IMG/VR virus record: IMGVR_UViG_3300017963_000542 | Span: 1-33,712 of that record | Direction: 5' to 3' (one strand) | DNA length: 33,712 bases | Source of the DNA: a virus | Notes under the pieces: generated by a model | What the model was told of the DNA's origin: nothing | The model's database searches: none | What the model saw: the letters and a program-made list of their open reading frames with translations, nothing else | Shown here: one piece after another, positions 15,623 to 23,722 of the stretch | Numbering within the stretch: position 1 is the first letter of the stretch | Layout: every line of letters begins with the position of its first letter | Position numbers and translations under genes: made by a program

Positions 15623-17868
15623 CGGAATATTCCTTTTTCTTTCAGGCGGTTGAGGATCTCCGTTATGGAATCGAGTTCCCGTGCATCCATTGCTGTGCCG
15701 TCAGCGCGGATATAAACACCGGGGCTTGTCTCGATGAAATCCTCGGGTTTGTAGGGAAGAAGAAGCTTAAGATCAGAAAGAGCAGCACTTTTCTCTTTAT
15801 CGAGTACGAAGCCGCCACCCTTGGCTCGCCAGTGGCCGCTTCCCGGGCGTGTTTCTTCGTATTTGCTTAAATCGTATCCATAATCGGCCGTCAGGCGTTT
15901 CCGTCTTTCCTCTGCGCCTGCTTCGACCTCGGCGTATTGCTCGGCAGTTTTCTGTATCTGGCGCCCGAATGCGCCGAGAACGGCAAGCTCGGGCATCACA
16001 TTAACTATCGCCGAGATTGATTCGGCTTTTTCGGCCCGCGTTGTTTCGCTTGGCGGCGCCGAAAGCACTGCCGGCGCCCTTGCTGCAGCCGCCGCAAGCT
16101 CTTTTTCTCGCGTTTCTGCCGCTTCTATTGCAGCTCGTTCAGCTTCAGTTATTACCGGCTTCCAAAACCATCGCCCCGTATCTTTTTCTTCTGTATAACG
16201 ATAGAGCTTCGGTTGGTTATCCTCGACCAAAAACGTGTATAATATATTACCGGGATCGATCATAATAGGGTGGCCGTGCCCAAGCCCGTAAAGGTTTTCT
16301 ACGTCGGGCGTAGCATTGTAAAGACGTCTCTCCGGATAAATCTCTTCGGCATAATCGACCAACATGGCACACGCAGTATCAAGAGTATCTGAACGCAGCC
16401 CGGTTAGCCCAAGATATTTGTCTTCCGAAATATCCATCAACAGTTGCTCTAACGGGCTGATATTCCTGCCCCGCCATATCATTTCCTGTGTACGCTTAAA
16501 AGAATTCTCCAAATTTTGTTGCTTTACAGGATCAACGATGTTTTTTGCCGCCTTATATAGCTCGTCCAGCGTCATTGTCTGCGCGGATTGATATACTTTT
16601 CTCAGTGCGTTGATTGCGGCATATTCCTGGTCGCCATCCAGCTTTTCGTCGATGTAGCTGATACCGGGCTTGAGCCGCTCATCTAATGCGGTATCGATCA
16701 TAGTGTCAAATTCTTTAAAATGCTTGGAATTGATCCTCGTTATTTCCGTCGGTTCACCTGTTTCGGGATCAGTTATATATCCATACCATTCTTGTTCAAG
16801 CCGCGTTCGCAAGAATTGTATTGGTACGCCGTTATTTATGTCTATGATGAGTTGGGCGCGATATTTGTCGGCAAAAACGTCTTGAGCTTCGGCAATCCAT
16901 TTGGCGTTGTCTGCCGGATCTCCCGGGAGCGCAAAAAGCGCTTCAATCTTTTGCTTCCTTGCTTCAAAACGTATCTGCCAGGTATATTTCTTGTCGCCGT
17001 CGTGGTAATCGGTCATCTCGAGCTTGGCAAGGGCGGTATCCACTTGCTCGATTGTCTCCGCGTTGATGTGGAGGTCGGCGTAGATCCGATCAAGCTCCAT
17101 GTCCTCTCTACGGGCGATTGCATCCCATTCCCGGCGCACATCGCCGATGAGCTCTTCCCTGGCATCCGGGTTCCCGTCGTAGAACGGCGTGTTCTCGCGG
17201 ACCCACGCTTCGCCGGCGTCGAGATCGTTCGCTAAACGAATTGCCTCGAGGGCACCACCTTTCGCATACGTGTACTGCGCTGCGTCCGTCGCCTCCTGAA
17301 CGATGATCTGACCTTGATCCTCAGAGAGCCTGCCGGCGCGTACGCCTTCGACAACACGGTTGGTAATCCGGGCGACTTTCTCTTCCCAAGGGATATCCGC
17401 CTTCATCGTGGCATCGTAGAGCTTTGCCAGTCCCGTTTTAAAGTGGGCATCGGCGGCTTGGTCCCACACACGGAGAAGATTGCGGCGCTCCTGGACGGCC
17501 TTCTGTTGCAAGTGCCAGAGCAGCTCCTGGCGAGCCTGTTTGTGGGTTACGTTGTTCTTGATGTATTCCGCTTGCGCGTCGACGAATTGGGCGTAGTCGT
17601 TCGCGACGGTGGAAAATTGCGCTTCGCCGAAAGATTTCGGCACGGCGGCGGTTATCTCGCTGTCCTCGAGGTATTCTTCATACTTTCCTTTTGGCGCGTT
17701 GTCGATATAGTTGCCGAATGATTCTTCAAAATATGCCAGATTATCGTTGACGGCGGCCACACGAGCCCGTTCATTTAAGTCGCGGCTGATCCCGCCGAAC
17801 ACGTTCCCCATGCGACCCAAAGTGTTGGCGAATTGCTGTACGTAATCACTTAGGCGTACTTCGGGCAT
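15619..17868 (-). CDS. Internal virion protein C-like (T7 gp15 position), 749 aa
   Basis: The start is ATG 17866-17868, a TAATG overlap with the previous stop, with GGAGG upstream; a GTG five codons earlier is possible but lies on top of the ribosome site. The protein is almost entirely helical and soluble. It opens MPEVRLSDYVQQFANTLGRM and carries many Gln/Glu/Ala-rich segments. An Ala-rich region lies near residues 590-620, and the C-terminus ends ITEILNRLKEKGIFR. Size, helical content and position between the gp14-like and giant gp16-like genes fit internal virion protein C, which forms part of the DNA-ejection conduit in T7-like phages. The assignment rests on context and general character; I see no diagnostic motif. 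Confidence 0.7.
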   Translation of the reverse strand: MPEVRLSDYVQQFANTLGRMGNVFGGISRDLNERARVAAVNDNLAYFEESFGNYIDNAPKGKYEEYLEDSEITAAVPKSFGEAQFSTVANDYAQFVDAQAEYIKNNVTHKQARQELLWHLQQKAVQERRNLLRVWDQAADAHFKTGLAKLYDATMKADIPWEEKVARITNRVVEGVRAGRLSEDQGQIIVQEATDAAQYTYAKGGALEAIRLANDLDAGEAWVRENTPFYDGNPDAREELIGDVRREWDAIARREDMELDRIYADLHINAETIEQVDTALAKLEMTDYHDGDKKYTWQIRFEARKQKIEALFALPGDPADNAKWIAEAQDVFADKYRAQLIIDINNGVPIQFLRTRLEQEWYGYITDPETGEPTEITRINSKHFKEFDTMIDTALDERLKPGISYIDEKLDGDQEYAAINALRKVYQSAQTMTLDELYKAAKNIVDPVKQQNLENSFKRTQEMIWRGRNISPLEQLLMDISEDKYLGLTGLRSDTLDTACAMLVDYAEEIYPERRLYNATPDVENLYGLGHGHPIMIDPGNILYTFLVEDNQPKLYRYTEEKDTGRWFWKPVITEAERAAIEAAETREKELAAAAARAPAVLSAPPSETTRAEKAESISAIVNVMPELAVLGAFGRQIQKTAEQYAEVEAGAEERRKRLTADYGYDLSKYEETRPGSGHWRAKGGGFVLDKEKSAALSDLKLLLPYKPEDFIETSPGVYIRADGTAMDARELDSITEILNRLKEKGIFR

Positions 17869-18506
17869 TAGTCTCGCCTCCACGTGCTTGCATCAAACAG
17901 TCCGACCTTCGCTGCGTTATAAAAAGAACTGGTGAGTCCAGGAAGGCCGCCCGCGCCGGCCAGAAAAACCATTTTGCTCCTGTTGTATTCAAGCGCCCAG
18001 CTCTCATCGATCGTTCGCTGTTTTTGCCGGCCCCATTGTTCAGTCAATGCGGTGGATGTTCTTTGCTCCTTCGCCAGGCTGCTCGCCAAACGCAGGCCGC
18101 CTATTTTCAGGGCACTCTCTCCTCGCTCGACATTACGATCCACTGCCGCAAAGGCAAGATCTACATCCTGCTGTGCACCCATCACCGGGCTGCCGATCGC
18201 GCGGACGCCGGAAGCTCCGATGCGGTTTTCTGCCGATAGCGCGAGCCGCTCCGCCGTCGTATAGCCGGTTTTTGCCTGGAAGCCCGCTTCTCTGCCGACT
18301 TCTTTTAGCTCTTCGACGCCGATCCGTCGCGTTTCATCCATTGACGCCCGGGTAAGCCCTTGCTGCGTGACAATCTTCGCTTCGAGCTCTTTGATATCGC
18401 GCCCATACGAGGCGATTGCTTCGTTGATTTGCATTTCCGTGGCCGTTGCTTGAGCTGCCATGCCGCCAATTTGGGCGAAGATATCTAATGCTGCTGCTAC
18501 ATTCAT
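17868..18506 (-). CDS. Internal virion protein B-like (T7 gp14 position), 212 aa
   Basis: The start is ATG 18504-18506, with GGAGG six bases upstream and the previous gene's stop just two bases away; a longer frame inside the GNAT gene is rejected. The protein opens MNVAAALDIFAQIGGMAAQA, an Ala/Gly-rich helix that could insert in membranes. It continues as a long helical protein with many Ala, Glu, Arg and Gln residues, then ends with GAGGLPGLTSSFYNA and TWRRD. An Ala-rich N-terminal hydrophobic helix followed by a long helical bundle is the usual form of gp14-type ejected proteins, which pass into the outer membrane. Position after the GNAT-type protein and before the gp15-like gene supports this. 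Confidence 0.7.
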   Translation of the reverse strand: MNVAAALDIFAQIGGMAAQATATEMQINEAIASYGRDIKELEAKIVTQQGLTRASMDETRRIGVEELKEVGREAGFQAKTGYTTAERLALSAENRIGASGVRAIGSPVMGAQQDVDLAFAAVDRNVERGESALKIGGLRLASSLAKEQRTSTALTEQWGRQKQRTIDESWALEYNRSKMVFLAGAGGLPGLTSSFYNAAKVGLFDASTWRRD

Positions 18507-18507
18507 T

Positions 18508-18957
18508 TCATTCCTCCGTCCATGCGTACATGTCGTTGTCACGGCCCCTCGGGCCGTATTTACGAAGCCGCCCCTCAAACTTGAAACCTAAATGCTGTAC
18601 AAAGCGTATCGCCTCATCATGATCGGAGATTACGTGCGCCTGAATGCGCTTGAGGTCATGCCTGTGACGGACAAAAGCAAGAGCTTCGCGGCATACGTGT
18701 AAAAGGCGAATATGGTTACGAACATTCTGGCTACAAATCAACCATGCTTCCGCTGTGCCAGACCAGAACAGCGTTAGGCCAAAACAGGCGACAATTTCCC
18801 CCGCGTCATTTGTGACTGTTCCTGATGGGCCGGCGGTCTTGTGGTTCGTGGCTATATAATCGACTGGCAAATCTTCTCGATCCTGTTTTTCGGACTCAGT
18901 TACCTCGATTTTCAGATAGTCGTCCGGCTCATATTGTCGTATGTGTAGTTTTCTCAT
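18508..18957 (-). CDS. GNAT-fold protein, internal virion protein A position, 149 aa
   Basis: The start is ATG 18955-18957 (MRKLHIRQYEPDDY), an ATGA overlap with tail-tube B; an in-frame extension upstream is rejected. Residues 1-15 look like the first strand of a GNAT acetyltransferase (LHIRQYEPDDYLKI). Residues 51-65 (DAGEIVACFGLTLFW) are the central strands, and 83-130 hold helix-strand-helix ending DHDEAIRFVQHLGFKFEGRLRKYG, here split as DHDEAIRFVQHLGF and KFEGRLRKYG. The canonical acetyl-CoA loop Q/RxxGxG/A is not evident; VRNHIRLLHVCREAL occupies that place. Internal virion protein A genes of many podoviruses are annotated as N-acetyltransferases of this size. Whether it binds acetyl-CoA or keeps only the fold is open. 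Confidence 0.75.
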   Translation of the reverse strand: MRKLHIRQYEPDDYLKIEVTESEKQDREDLPVDYIATNHKTAGPSGTVTNDAGEIVACFGLTLFWSGTAEAWLICSQNVRNHIRLLHVCREALAFVRHRHDLKRIQAHVISDHDEAIRFVQHLGFKFEGRLRKYGPRGRDNDMYAWTEE

Positions 18958-20900
18958 GTCTCCGCCACCTCCGGCACTAATGCCAGCACGCAGGATCGAT
19001 ATGGCTGATCCTGCACGATCCATACCCATGAATCTTTCGACCATTCGCCCTGGAACGGAATATACACGTCGCCCGAGTAGGCGCTGTTCCAGGTCACTTC
19101 GTCTGAGCGCCTGGCGGTCTCGAGCCAGCTCGCGTCGTTCTTAAAGCCCGCTTTGAACGGCATCGAATTGAGTACGCGCGCGGTGACGCCCACCACGTTG
19201 TCGCGTTTCATCTGCGGCCTGTTCAAGCGCATGGTCTGAAGCTCGCAGGTAATCGCCTTGCCGATAAAAACGTTGTCGCCAACATCGCAGCCGGTGGGAT
19301 AGGTCAGCGATCCGCCGGAGACCGCGGCGGTATGGACTTCGGAATCGGTCACATTCCAGATCGTCACCGTCTGGCCGTTGAACCGCTCGAGTCCGGTCTC
19401 CGTTGCGCCGGCGATAGAAGCGACTTCCACATACGAATCGAGGGGAACCTTCGTGAGATCCCACATGGGATCGAGCATTTCGATGACACGGCCGTTGGCG
19501 CGGTTGACCGAGAGATACACGTCGTAGTCAGTGGTACCGGGAACGACGGCCACACTCTCGATAGTCCCGCCGTCGGTGTCGAAGTGATACCACGCGCGCG
19601 CGCCGTTCGGTTTGTCGTGCACGAGGACCGCGATCTCGCCATTCGTTACGCAGAAGATCTCCGGTTGCGGCATGGTCCGGCTGTCGAGCTGCGTGATCCC
19701 GTTCTCGAGCATCTGATCGGCGTGATACGAAAGATCGGTGCTTTGCAGCGCTGCGCTTTCCGCCAGGTAGGCATATTCGTAGAGCCTTGCTTTTGAGTTG
19801 TTCCCCACCGCCATGATCGGCGCATCGTTGAATATGATCGGCTGCAGCCGGGCAGATCCAAGACCGCTTCGGTGTAGCGCCTCGATATCGAGCGCATTAA
19901 CGCTCTTTGGTACCACCCACTCATTCTCGCTCGAGAAAACGATGAGCGCCTCGGCTGCGGCGTAGCCGTAAATCGAGTCTTCCTTTTTCGAGGCGACCTG
20001 AAAGAAAAAGGCGCTTCCTTCGCCGGTAATGACGCTCTTCTTCGTCACCGTTTCAGTCTCCGGGACGTTCGGATTCGCCCATAAACTATCGTCTTTCACT
20101 CCGGTATAGGTATAGGTAATAACGCTGAAATACGAGAAAGCGTTGTACCAGTAGGGAAGCGATGTCCAGGTCCATTGCGGCCGGTTCACGGTACCGCCGT
20201 AGATCATCCGCTGGTTCATGTACCCGATGGCGCTCGGATAATCGTCGGCCTGGCTGAAGGGTTTCGTCCATTCCCATATCCAGTGCACCGTGCCGTCGGT
20301 GATATCGTCCCCTTCGGTCGTCGGTCCGCCCGAACCGGCGGATGTGCCGGCGGTGATGCAGCTATAGCATTTCGTCGGCGTACCGTTGGTCACCACGTCA
20401 CCGACTTCATAAGCAGTGCTTCCCTGCCAGGCATCGATCGATGTCTCGATCTCGATGGTGATATCGGCAAGGGTGAATGTCGTTCCGCCGCTCCAGGTAA
20501 TCGTCGCGATCGGATGTTGATCGTGAACCAGGTACATCACGTTGCCGACCTGCTGGAATTGGATATAGAAAAGCTGCGCGGCGGTGTATGGCGGCGATCC
20601 TGTGATCGTCGCGTATACCGAGCCGCTCTTCCACACTCGTATGTAGGCATTAGTGAACTCTAATACAAAAGGATTAGACGCATTGACAGCGAACGGTATC
20701 AGGCGCGCCTTCGCGGTGTTATACGTTGTCGCTTTATACGATAGCCCGGGCCTGGTGATAACGCCGCCCTGGGGGAAGGGCACCCAATTCTTGACGGTCT
20801 GCCCGCCTCTCCAGTAGATGGGGAGGTTGAATCTGCCGCCGAACTTCCCGCTGAGCTCGCCGGCGGAGAAATCGGTAATGACTTCCGCTTTGAGCTGCAC
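18954..20900 (-). CDS. Tail-tube protein B / nozzle (T7 gp12-like), 648 aa
   Basis: It starts at GTG 20898-20900, directly after the tail-tube A stop, with GGGAGG eight bases upstream. The N-terminus (DFSAGELSGKFGGRFNLPIYW, i.e. FSAGELSGKFGGR then FNLPIYW) with NWVPFPQGGVITRPG and LIPFAVNASNPFVLEFTNAY is the signature of podovirus tail nozzle or stabilisation proteins. A later beta-propeller-like body contains SVNALDIEALHRSGLGSARL and many beta strands. Between residues 158 and 210 it carries an inserted module, WQGSTAYEVGDVVTN to TDGTVHWIWEW, like two found in tail-tube A. It forms the lower tail tube through which DNA leaves. No truncation is visible. Confidence 0.85.
   Translation of the reverse strand: MQLKAEVITDFSAGELSGKFGGRFNLPIYWRGGQTVKNWVPFPQGGVITRPGLSYKATTYNTAKARLIPFAVNASNPFVLEFTNAYIRVWKSGSVYATITGSPPYTAAQLFYIQFQQVGNVMYLVHDQHPIATITWSGGTTFTLADITIEIETSIDAWQGSTAYEVGDVVTNGTPTKCYSCITAGTSAGSGGPTTEGDDITDGTVHWIWEWTKPFSQADDYPSAIGYMNQRMIYGGTVNRPQWTWTSLPYWYNAFSYFSVITYTYTGVKDDSLWANPNVPETETVTKKSVITGEGSAFFFQVASKKEDSIYGYAAAEALIVFSSENEWVVPKSVNALDIEALHRSGLGSARLQPIIFNDAPIMAVGNNSKARLYEYAYLAESAALQSTDLSYHADQMLENGITQLDSRTMPQPEIFCVTNGEIAVLVHDKPNGARAWYHFDTDGGTIESVAVVPGTTDYDVYLSVNRANGRVIEMLDPMWDLTKVPLDSYVEVASIAGATETGLERFNGQTVTIWNVTDSEVHTAAVSGGSLTYPTGCDVGDNVFIGKAITCELQTMRLNRPQMKRDNVVGVTARVLNSMPFKAGFKNDASWLETARRSDEVTWNSAYSGDVYIPFQGEWSKDSWVWIVQDQPYRSCVLALVPEVAET
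20271..20429 (-). repeat. Carbohydrate-binding-like module, copy in tail-tube B
   Basis: Residues about 158-210 of tail-tube B: W-x-x-STAY-x-VGD-V-x-N, Y-x-C-ITAGTSAGSGGPT, ITDGTVHW. The pattern W...Y..GD.V...Y.C...G...GP....W resembles small aromatic-rich carbohydrate-binding modules (CBM5/12, chitin-binding type 3). It is very similar to two copies in the neighbouring tail-tube A gene. Confidence 0.65.
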
Positions 20901-21842
20901 CTACACGTCCTCCCACCTGGTCGGCTCCGGCGGCGCCTCTTTCCCTTCACTCATCGCGATGCCTTCGGCGAGATTCTTCTGATCTACCCATTTCTGATAG
21001 AGCAGCACCGCGAGCTGTCGGTCTTTGGTTACGTTGAAACAAATCGCCTGGGCGATATGCAGAGCAACTGTCTGCCGGCAGAGCTCGTCCCACCGCCCAG
21101 GGTCCTTCTCGTCGATCACGTACTTGAGATCCGCATCGTCGCGATCGCAGTAGATCGTGATCCCTTCATAGGCGTATTGCTCGCCCTGGTCGGTTTCGTA
21201 GACTTCGGCGTCCTTCGGAATTTTGATAATCCGCAGACAATCCGGCGGCTTGATGTAGCGATAGGCATAGACCGTATGGTTCTGCCGGGGCGGAGCGCCG
21301 TAGTACGCCCAATGTACTGTATTATCGGTAATATCCTGGTTTGCCCCGGTGGGGCCTCCTGATGCAGCCGAGGTGCCCGCCGTAATGCACTTGTAGATTT
21401 TAAACGTGTCGTTCGATACGAGATCGCCCACCGCGTAGGCGGTGGACGCTTGCCAGGACCAGTTGTTGAGCGCAGTCGACGCCTCGACGTATGCCCACAC
21501 GCAGGTGTTGTCCGTAATCCCGGTTCCGGTACCTGTTGGGCCTCCGGACGAATCGGAGATTCCGGCCGTGGTGCATTTGTACGTTTTTCCCGAGTCGTTG
21601 GTGACACGATCACCCACGTAGTAGGCCGTGCTCGCCTGCCAGGCGCACGCCTGCTCGTCCATCTGTTTCATCGGCGCCCGGTGCGTAGTCCGTGGCCACT
21701 CAATCATACGGAGCACTTGCGGTCGGCTGATCGCGTATTGCGATGTCGCTTTGCGTTGTGCGTAATCCGAAATATTGTCCATTGTGGCCGGCGCCGAGCC
21801 GATCTCCTGCAGGGCCATATTGACGATATCGATATCGTCCAT
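20901..21842 (-). CDS. Tail-tube protein A / adaptor (T7 gp11-like), 313 aa
   Basis: It starts at ATG 21840-21842 with GGGGAG six bases upstream. The first 62 residues (MDDIDIVNMALQEIG, then SQYAISRPQVLRMIEWPRTTHRA) and the last 125 (RYIKPPDCLRIIKIP, DEKDPGRWDELCRQTVALHIA, with LLYQKWVDQKNLAEGIA) make up the usual helical and beta parts of the gatekeeper/adaptor protein. That protein joins the portal to the tail nozzle. Between them two tandem modules of about 52 residues (about 68-119 and 130-181) have been inserted, making the protein longer than a standard gp11 (about 190-200 aa). The modules are carbohydrate-binding-like. If folded out from the adaptor ring, they would decorate the neck of the virion. 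Confidence 0.85.
   Translation of the reverse strand: MDDIDIVNMALQEIGSAPATMDNISDYAQRKATSQYAISRPQVLRMIEWPRTTHRAPMKQMDEQACAWQASTAYYVGDRVTNDSGKTYKCTTAGISDSSGGPTGTGTGITDNTCVWAYVEASTALNNWSWQASTAYAVGDLVSNDTFKIYKCITAGTSAASGGPTGANQDITDNTVHWAYYGAPPRQNHTVYAYRYIKPPDCLRIIKIPKDAEVYETDQGEQYAYEGITIYCDRDDADLKYVIDEKDPGRWDELCRQTVALHIAQAICFNVTKDRQLAVLLYQKWVDQKNLAEGIAMSEGKEAPPEPTRWEDV
21300..21455 (-). repeat. Carbohydrate-binding-like module 2 in tail-tube A
   Basis: Residues about 130-181: WQASTAYAVGDLVSN, YKCITAGTSAASGGPTG, ITDNTVHWAYY. It shares the string WQASTAY with module 1, and shares CITAGTSA, SGGPT and TVHW with the tail-tube B copy. Confidence 0.7.
21486..21641 (-). repeat. Carbohydrate-binding-like module 1 in tail-tube A
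   Basis: Residues about 68-119: WQASTAYYVGDRVTN, YKCTTAGISDSSGGPTG, ITDNTCVWAYV. It is tandem with module 2 after a linker of about 10 residues (EASTALNN). Confidence 0.7.
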
Positions 21843-21861
21843 GTTTTACTCCCCGGCTCGG

Positions 21862-22179
21862 TTATTTCTTCGCGACTTTGGCTGCCTCTTCGGCCGCCTT
21901 TACAGCTTCATCTTCGTCCTTCGGGTCTCCGGTTGCTTCGGCTTTCTGCTCCGCCCGTTTTGCGGCCAGCTTCTTCTTGTTGATAATCATGCCGTCGCGG
22001 ACCTCTTCTTCCGCTTCTTTCTGTTGCACTTCCTCGATGGGCTGGAAATGCTTGAGTATGTCCCTGTCCTCGGCCCAATCGAGATCAAGCAGGTATTCCC
22101 GGCCTGCGTAGTAGTAGTTGTAGTCCGCTGCCGTTGCCCTTATACAACGAGCCCGGACAACCGTTCTTTCTTTCGCCAT
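21862..22179 (-). CDS. Hypothetical small head/neck-region protein, 105 aa
   Basis: The start is ATG 22177-22179 (MAKERTVVRARCIRATAADY), chosen because GGAGGA lies seven bases upstream; a GTG five codons earlier overlaps that site. The first half has a beta-like core (VVRARCIRATAADYNYYYAGREYLLDLDW). Written separately, the notable features are the Tyr-rich DYNYYYAGREY and the following LDLDW. The second half is a charged helix rich in Lys, Glu and Ala that ends EEAAKVAKK. Similar small proteins with one compact N-terminal fold and a charged tail sit between capsid and tail-tube genes in BPP-1-like phages. The exact role, possibly head completion, is not known. Confidence 0.7.
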   Translation of the reverse strand: MAKERTVVRARCIRATAADYNYYYAGREYLLDLDWAEDRDILKHFQPIEEVQQKEAEEEVRDGMIINKKKLAAKRAEQKAEATGDPKDEDEAVKAAEEAAKVAKK

Positions 22180-22207
22180 GTTTCTGTCCTCCACATAAAA
22201 TTAAGCT

Positions 22208-22225
22208 CCCGCCCCGAAGGGCGGG
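22208..22225 (-). terminator. GC hairpin with UUCG tetraloop after capsid cement gene
   Basis: On the minus strand the stem is CCCGCCC / GGGCGGG, seven perfect GC-rich pairs closed by a TTCG tetraloop with C-G closing pair, followed by AGCTTAATTTTAT. It lies in the short gap between the cement gene stop (22248) and the ribosome site of the next gene. The T-tract is weak, so it could be a partial terminator or attenuator, or an mRNA 3'-end stabiliser that keeps capsid mRNA abundant over tail mRNA. Confidence 0.6.
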
Positions 22226-22247
22226 ATGCTGGTTGCTTGGGTTACTC

Positions 22248-22697
22248 CTACGACGTCGCAGTAGGATCGGCCGCGATGTGATGCGGCGCATCCGGGGTGA
22301 TGAAACAGCGCCAGGAGCCGGCAGTAAATACCGCAGTACCAATGATGTACTGCATGCCGAGATACCGCAGAGGAATGTTGGCCGGTACCTTCTGCTTATA
22401 GATCGTGCTGTTTGCAGTCCAAGCAACGATTGTCGCATTTGCCAACACGCCGGAACTCCACAGTACCGTCGGCGTGGTCAGTGCGGCCGCAGCCGAACAC
22501 ACGAGCTGTATGTTCAGCGTACCGCCGCCGGCCGAGACGATAGCCGTCTCGATCTGGAAAACGAGGACGCCTGCCTTGAGGATGCTCTTGTCCACGATGG
22601 TCATATCGTAGACGTTGTCCGAGTTGTGGGTGTCGACCGTCGTTTCCGCCTGGGCCGTGCCGTAGGTGTTAAACCACAGTTGGTAATCAGTTATCAC
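22248..22697 (-). CDS. Capsid cement/decoration protein (Bbp16-like), 149 aa
   Basis: It starts at GTG 22695-22697 with a perfect AAGGAGG seven bases upstream. The protein opens MITDYQLWFNTYGTAQAETT, continues VYDMTIVDKSILKAGVLVFQ and is all-beta thereafter (IYKQKVPANIPLRYLGMQYI then AVFTAGSWRCFITPD). This is the arrangement of BPP-1 Bbp16-type cement proteins, which sit on the capsid lattice directly after the major capsid gene. The order capsid gene, then cement gene, with 12 bases between them, supports the call. The high-quality ribosome site fits a protein needed in hundreds of copies. Confidence 0.75.
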   Translation of the reverse strand: MITDYQLWFNTYGTAQAETTVDTHNSDNVYDMTIVDKSILKAGVLVFQIETAIVSAGGGTLNIQLVCSAAAALTTPTVLWSSGVLANATIVAWTANSTIYKQKVPANIPLRYLGMQYIIGTAVFTAGSWRCFITPDAPHHIAADPTATS

Positions 22698-22709
22698 GTG
22701 ACTACCTCC

Positions 22710-23720
22710 TTAGGTTACGACCGCTTCTGTGTTCAGAAGCGCGTCGCAGCGTTTTATCGGGATCCCCATGAACGAAGTCTTCGGTTTCCCTTCGACCTCG
22801 TCGTACTTGAGAGCCAAAACGGTCTTGGCAATGGCCTGCAGTTGCAGCCACTGGAGAACCAGGTTGTTCGCGTAGAACACCGCGTTCCCCATCTCGAGCG
22901 CCGGAATCCGGTAATACGCTTTTGTCATTGCAGTGATGAGATCGACGGTGCTCGCGTTCAAGGCGCTGGTGTCGATGTTGCAGATCCGTACGATGTAGCG
23001 CCAATCCCGCTGAGTGAGACCGAGATCCCATTTGTAATGTGAGCGATAACCCTGGTAGTGGCCGGTCGGCGTTTGCGCGTCGTCCAGGGTCACTTCTCCA
23101 AGGTCCTTATGGTTGAAACCACCCGATTCCGATCCTTTCGGATACAGGCCGTGCAGCGTGTTTTCGCCCCACACGACGAGCCAGACAGACGTTTGATCGG
23201 CGCCGGATGCGCTCGTATAGGCGTTGATGACGTTGTACGCCGTCACGGTCATGTCGGTCGCGCTCGCAGGGAGCGAAGGATACCGGGGCATGAGGCCGGT
23301 GAACCGCTCGGGGTTCGTCTGCTCATTCCCGTAGAATAGGGTGGTAGCCATTTCTTGATTCATCGCCTCAAGAAACGCCTGGTCTTCCGAGAGCCGCCAG
23401 GCGGCGGTGTTGCCGTTTAGATCGGCAAGCGCCTTGTCAACCTCAGCGTATGCTTCGAGCATACCCGTGGTGTCCGTGATTTGTGCTGTCGTTGATTTCG
23501 ACGGCTGGACGCCGTAGTTCAGGATACGCCAGGTGACGGTTGGCAGCCCGGTACGGATCGTGGTTTGATGCCCGGTACCGTTGTTACACTGTACGACAAG
23601 CATATCATCCAGGATCCTGTTGGTTCGGTTACAGATCTCTATGATCGCAGAGATCTTGTGGTCAGGGCCAAGCCTCGAGGCGATGTCGAGGTAGCTGACC
23701 GCTGTACCTAAAGTGCCCAA
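22710..23720 (-). CDS. Major capsid protein (BPP-1 Bbp17-like), 336 aa
   Basis: HK97-fold coat protein of the BPP-1/P22-like podovirus type. Recognisable stretches: SYLDIASRLGPDHKISAIIE near the N-terminus, GHQTTIRTGLPTVTWRILN (50-68), QPSKSTTAQITDTTGMLEAY (72-91), LNGNTAAWRLSEDQAFLEAM, FYGNEQTNPERFTGLMPRY, VWLVVWGENTLHGLYPKGS, and LTQRDWRYIVRICNID. All are near-diagnostic for this family as I recall it. The start is TTG 23718-23720; no ATG or GTG lies nearby, and AAGGAG sits seven bases upstream. It follows the scaffold gene by 17 bases. The protein forms the shell lattice; its length is usual for the family. Confidence 0.93.
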   Translation of the reverse strand: MGTLGTAVSYLDIASRLGPDHKISAIIEICNRTNRILDDMLVVQCNNGTGHQTTIRTGLPTVTWRILNYGVQPSKSTTAQITDTTGMLEAYAEVDKALADLNGNTAAWRLSEDQAFLEAMNQEMATTLFYGNEQTNPERFTGLMPRYPSLPASATDMTVTAYNVINAYTSASGADQTSVWLVVWGENTLHGLYPKGSESGGFNHKDLGEVTLDDAQTPTGHYQGYRSHYKWDLGLTQRDWRYIVRICNIDTSALNASTVDLITAMTKAYYRIPALEMGNAVFYANNLVLQWLQLQAIAKTVLALKYDEVEGKPKTSFMGIPIKRCDALLNTEAVVT

Positions 23721-23722
23721 TG

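Noticed and set aside
3282-22697. A diversity-generating retroelement as in BPP-1
   Set aside because: Capsid genes resemble BPP-1, but no reverse transcriptase gene or repeated variable/template pair was seen, and the fibre ends in a gp53-like tip, not a C-type lectin.
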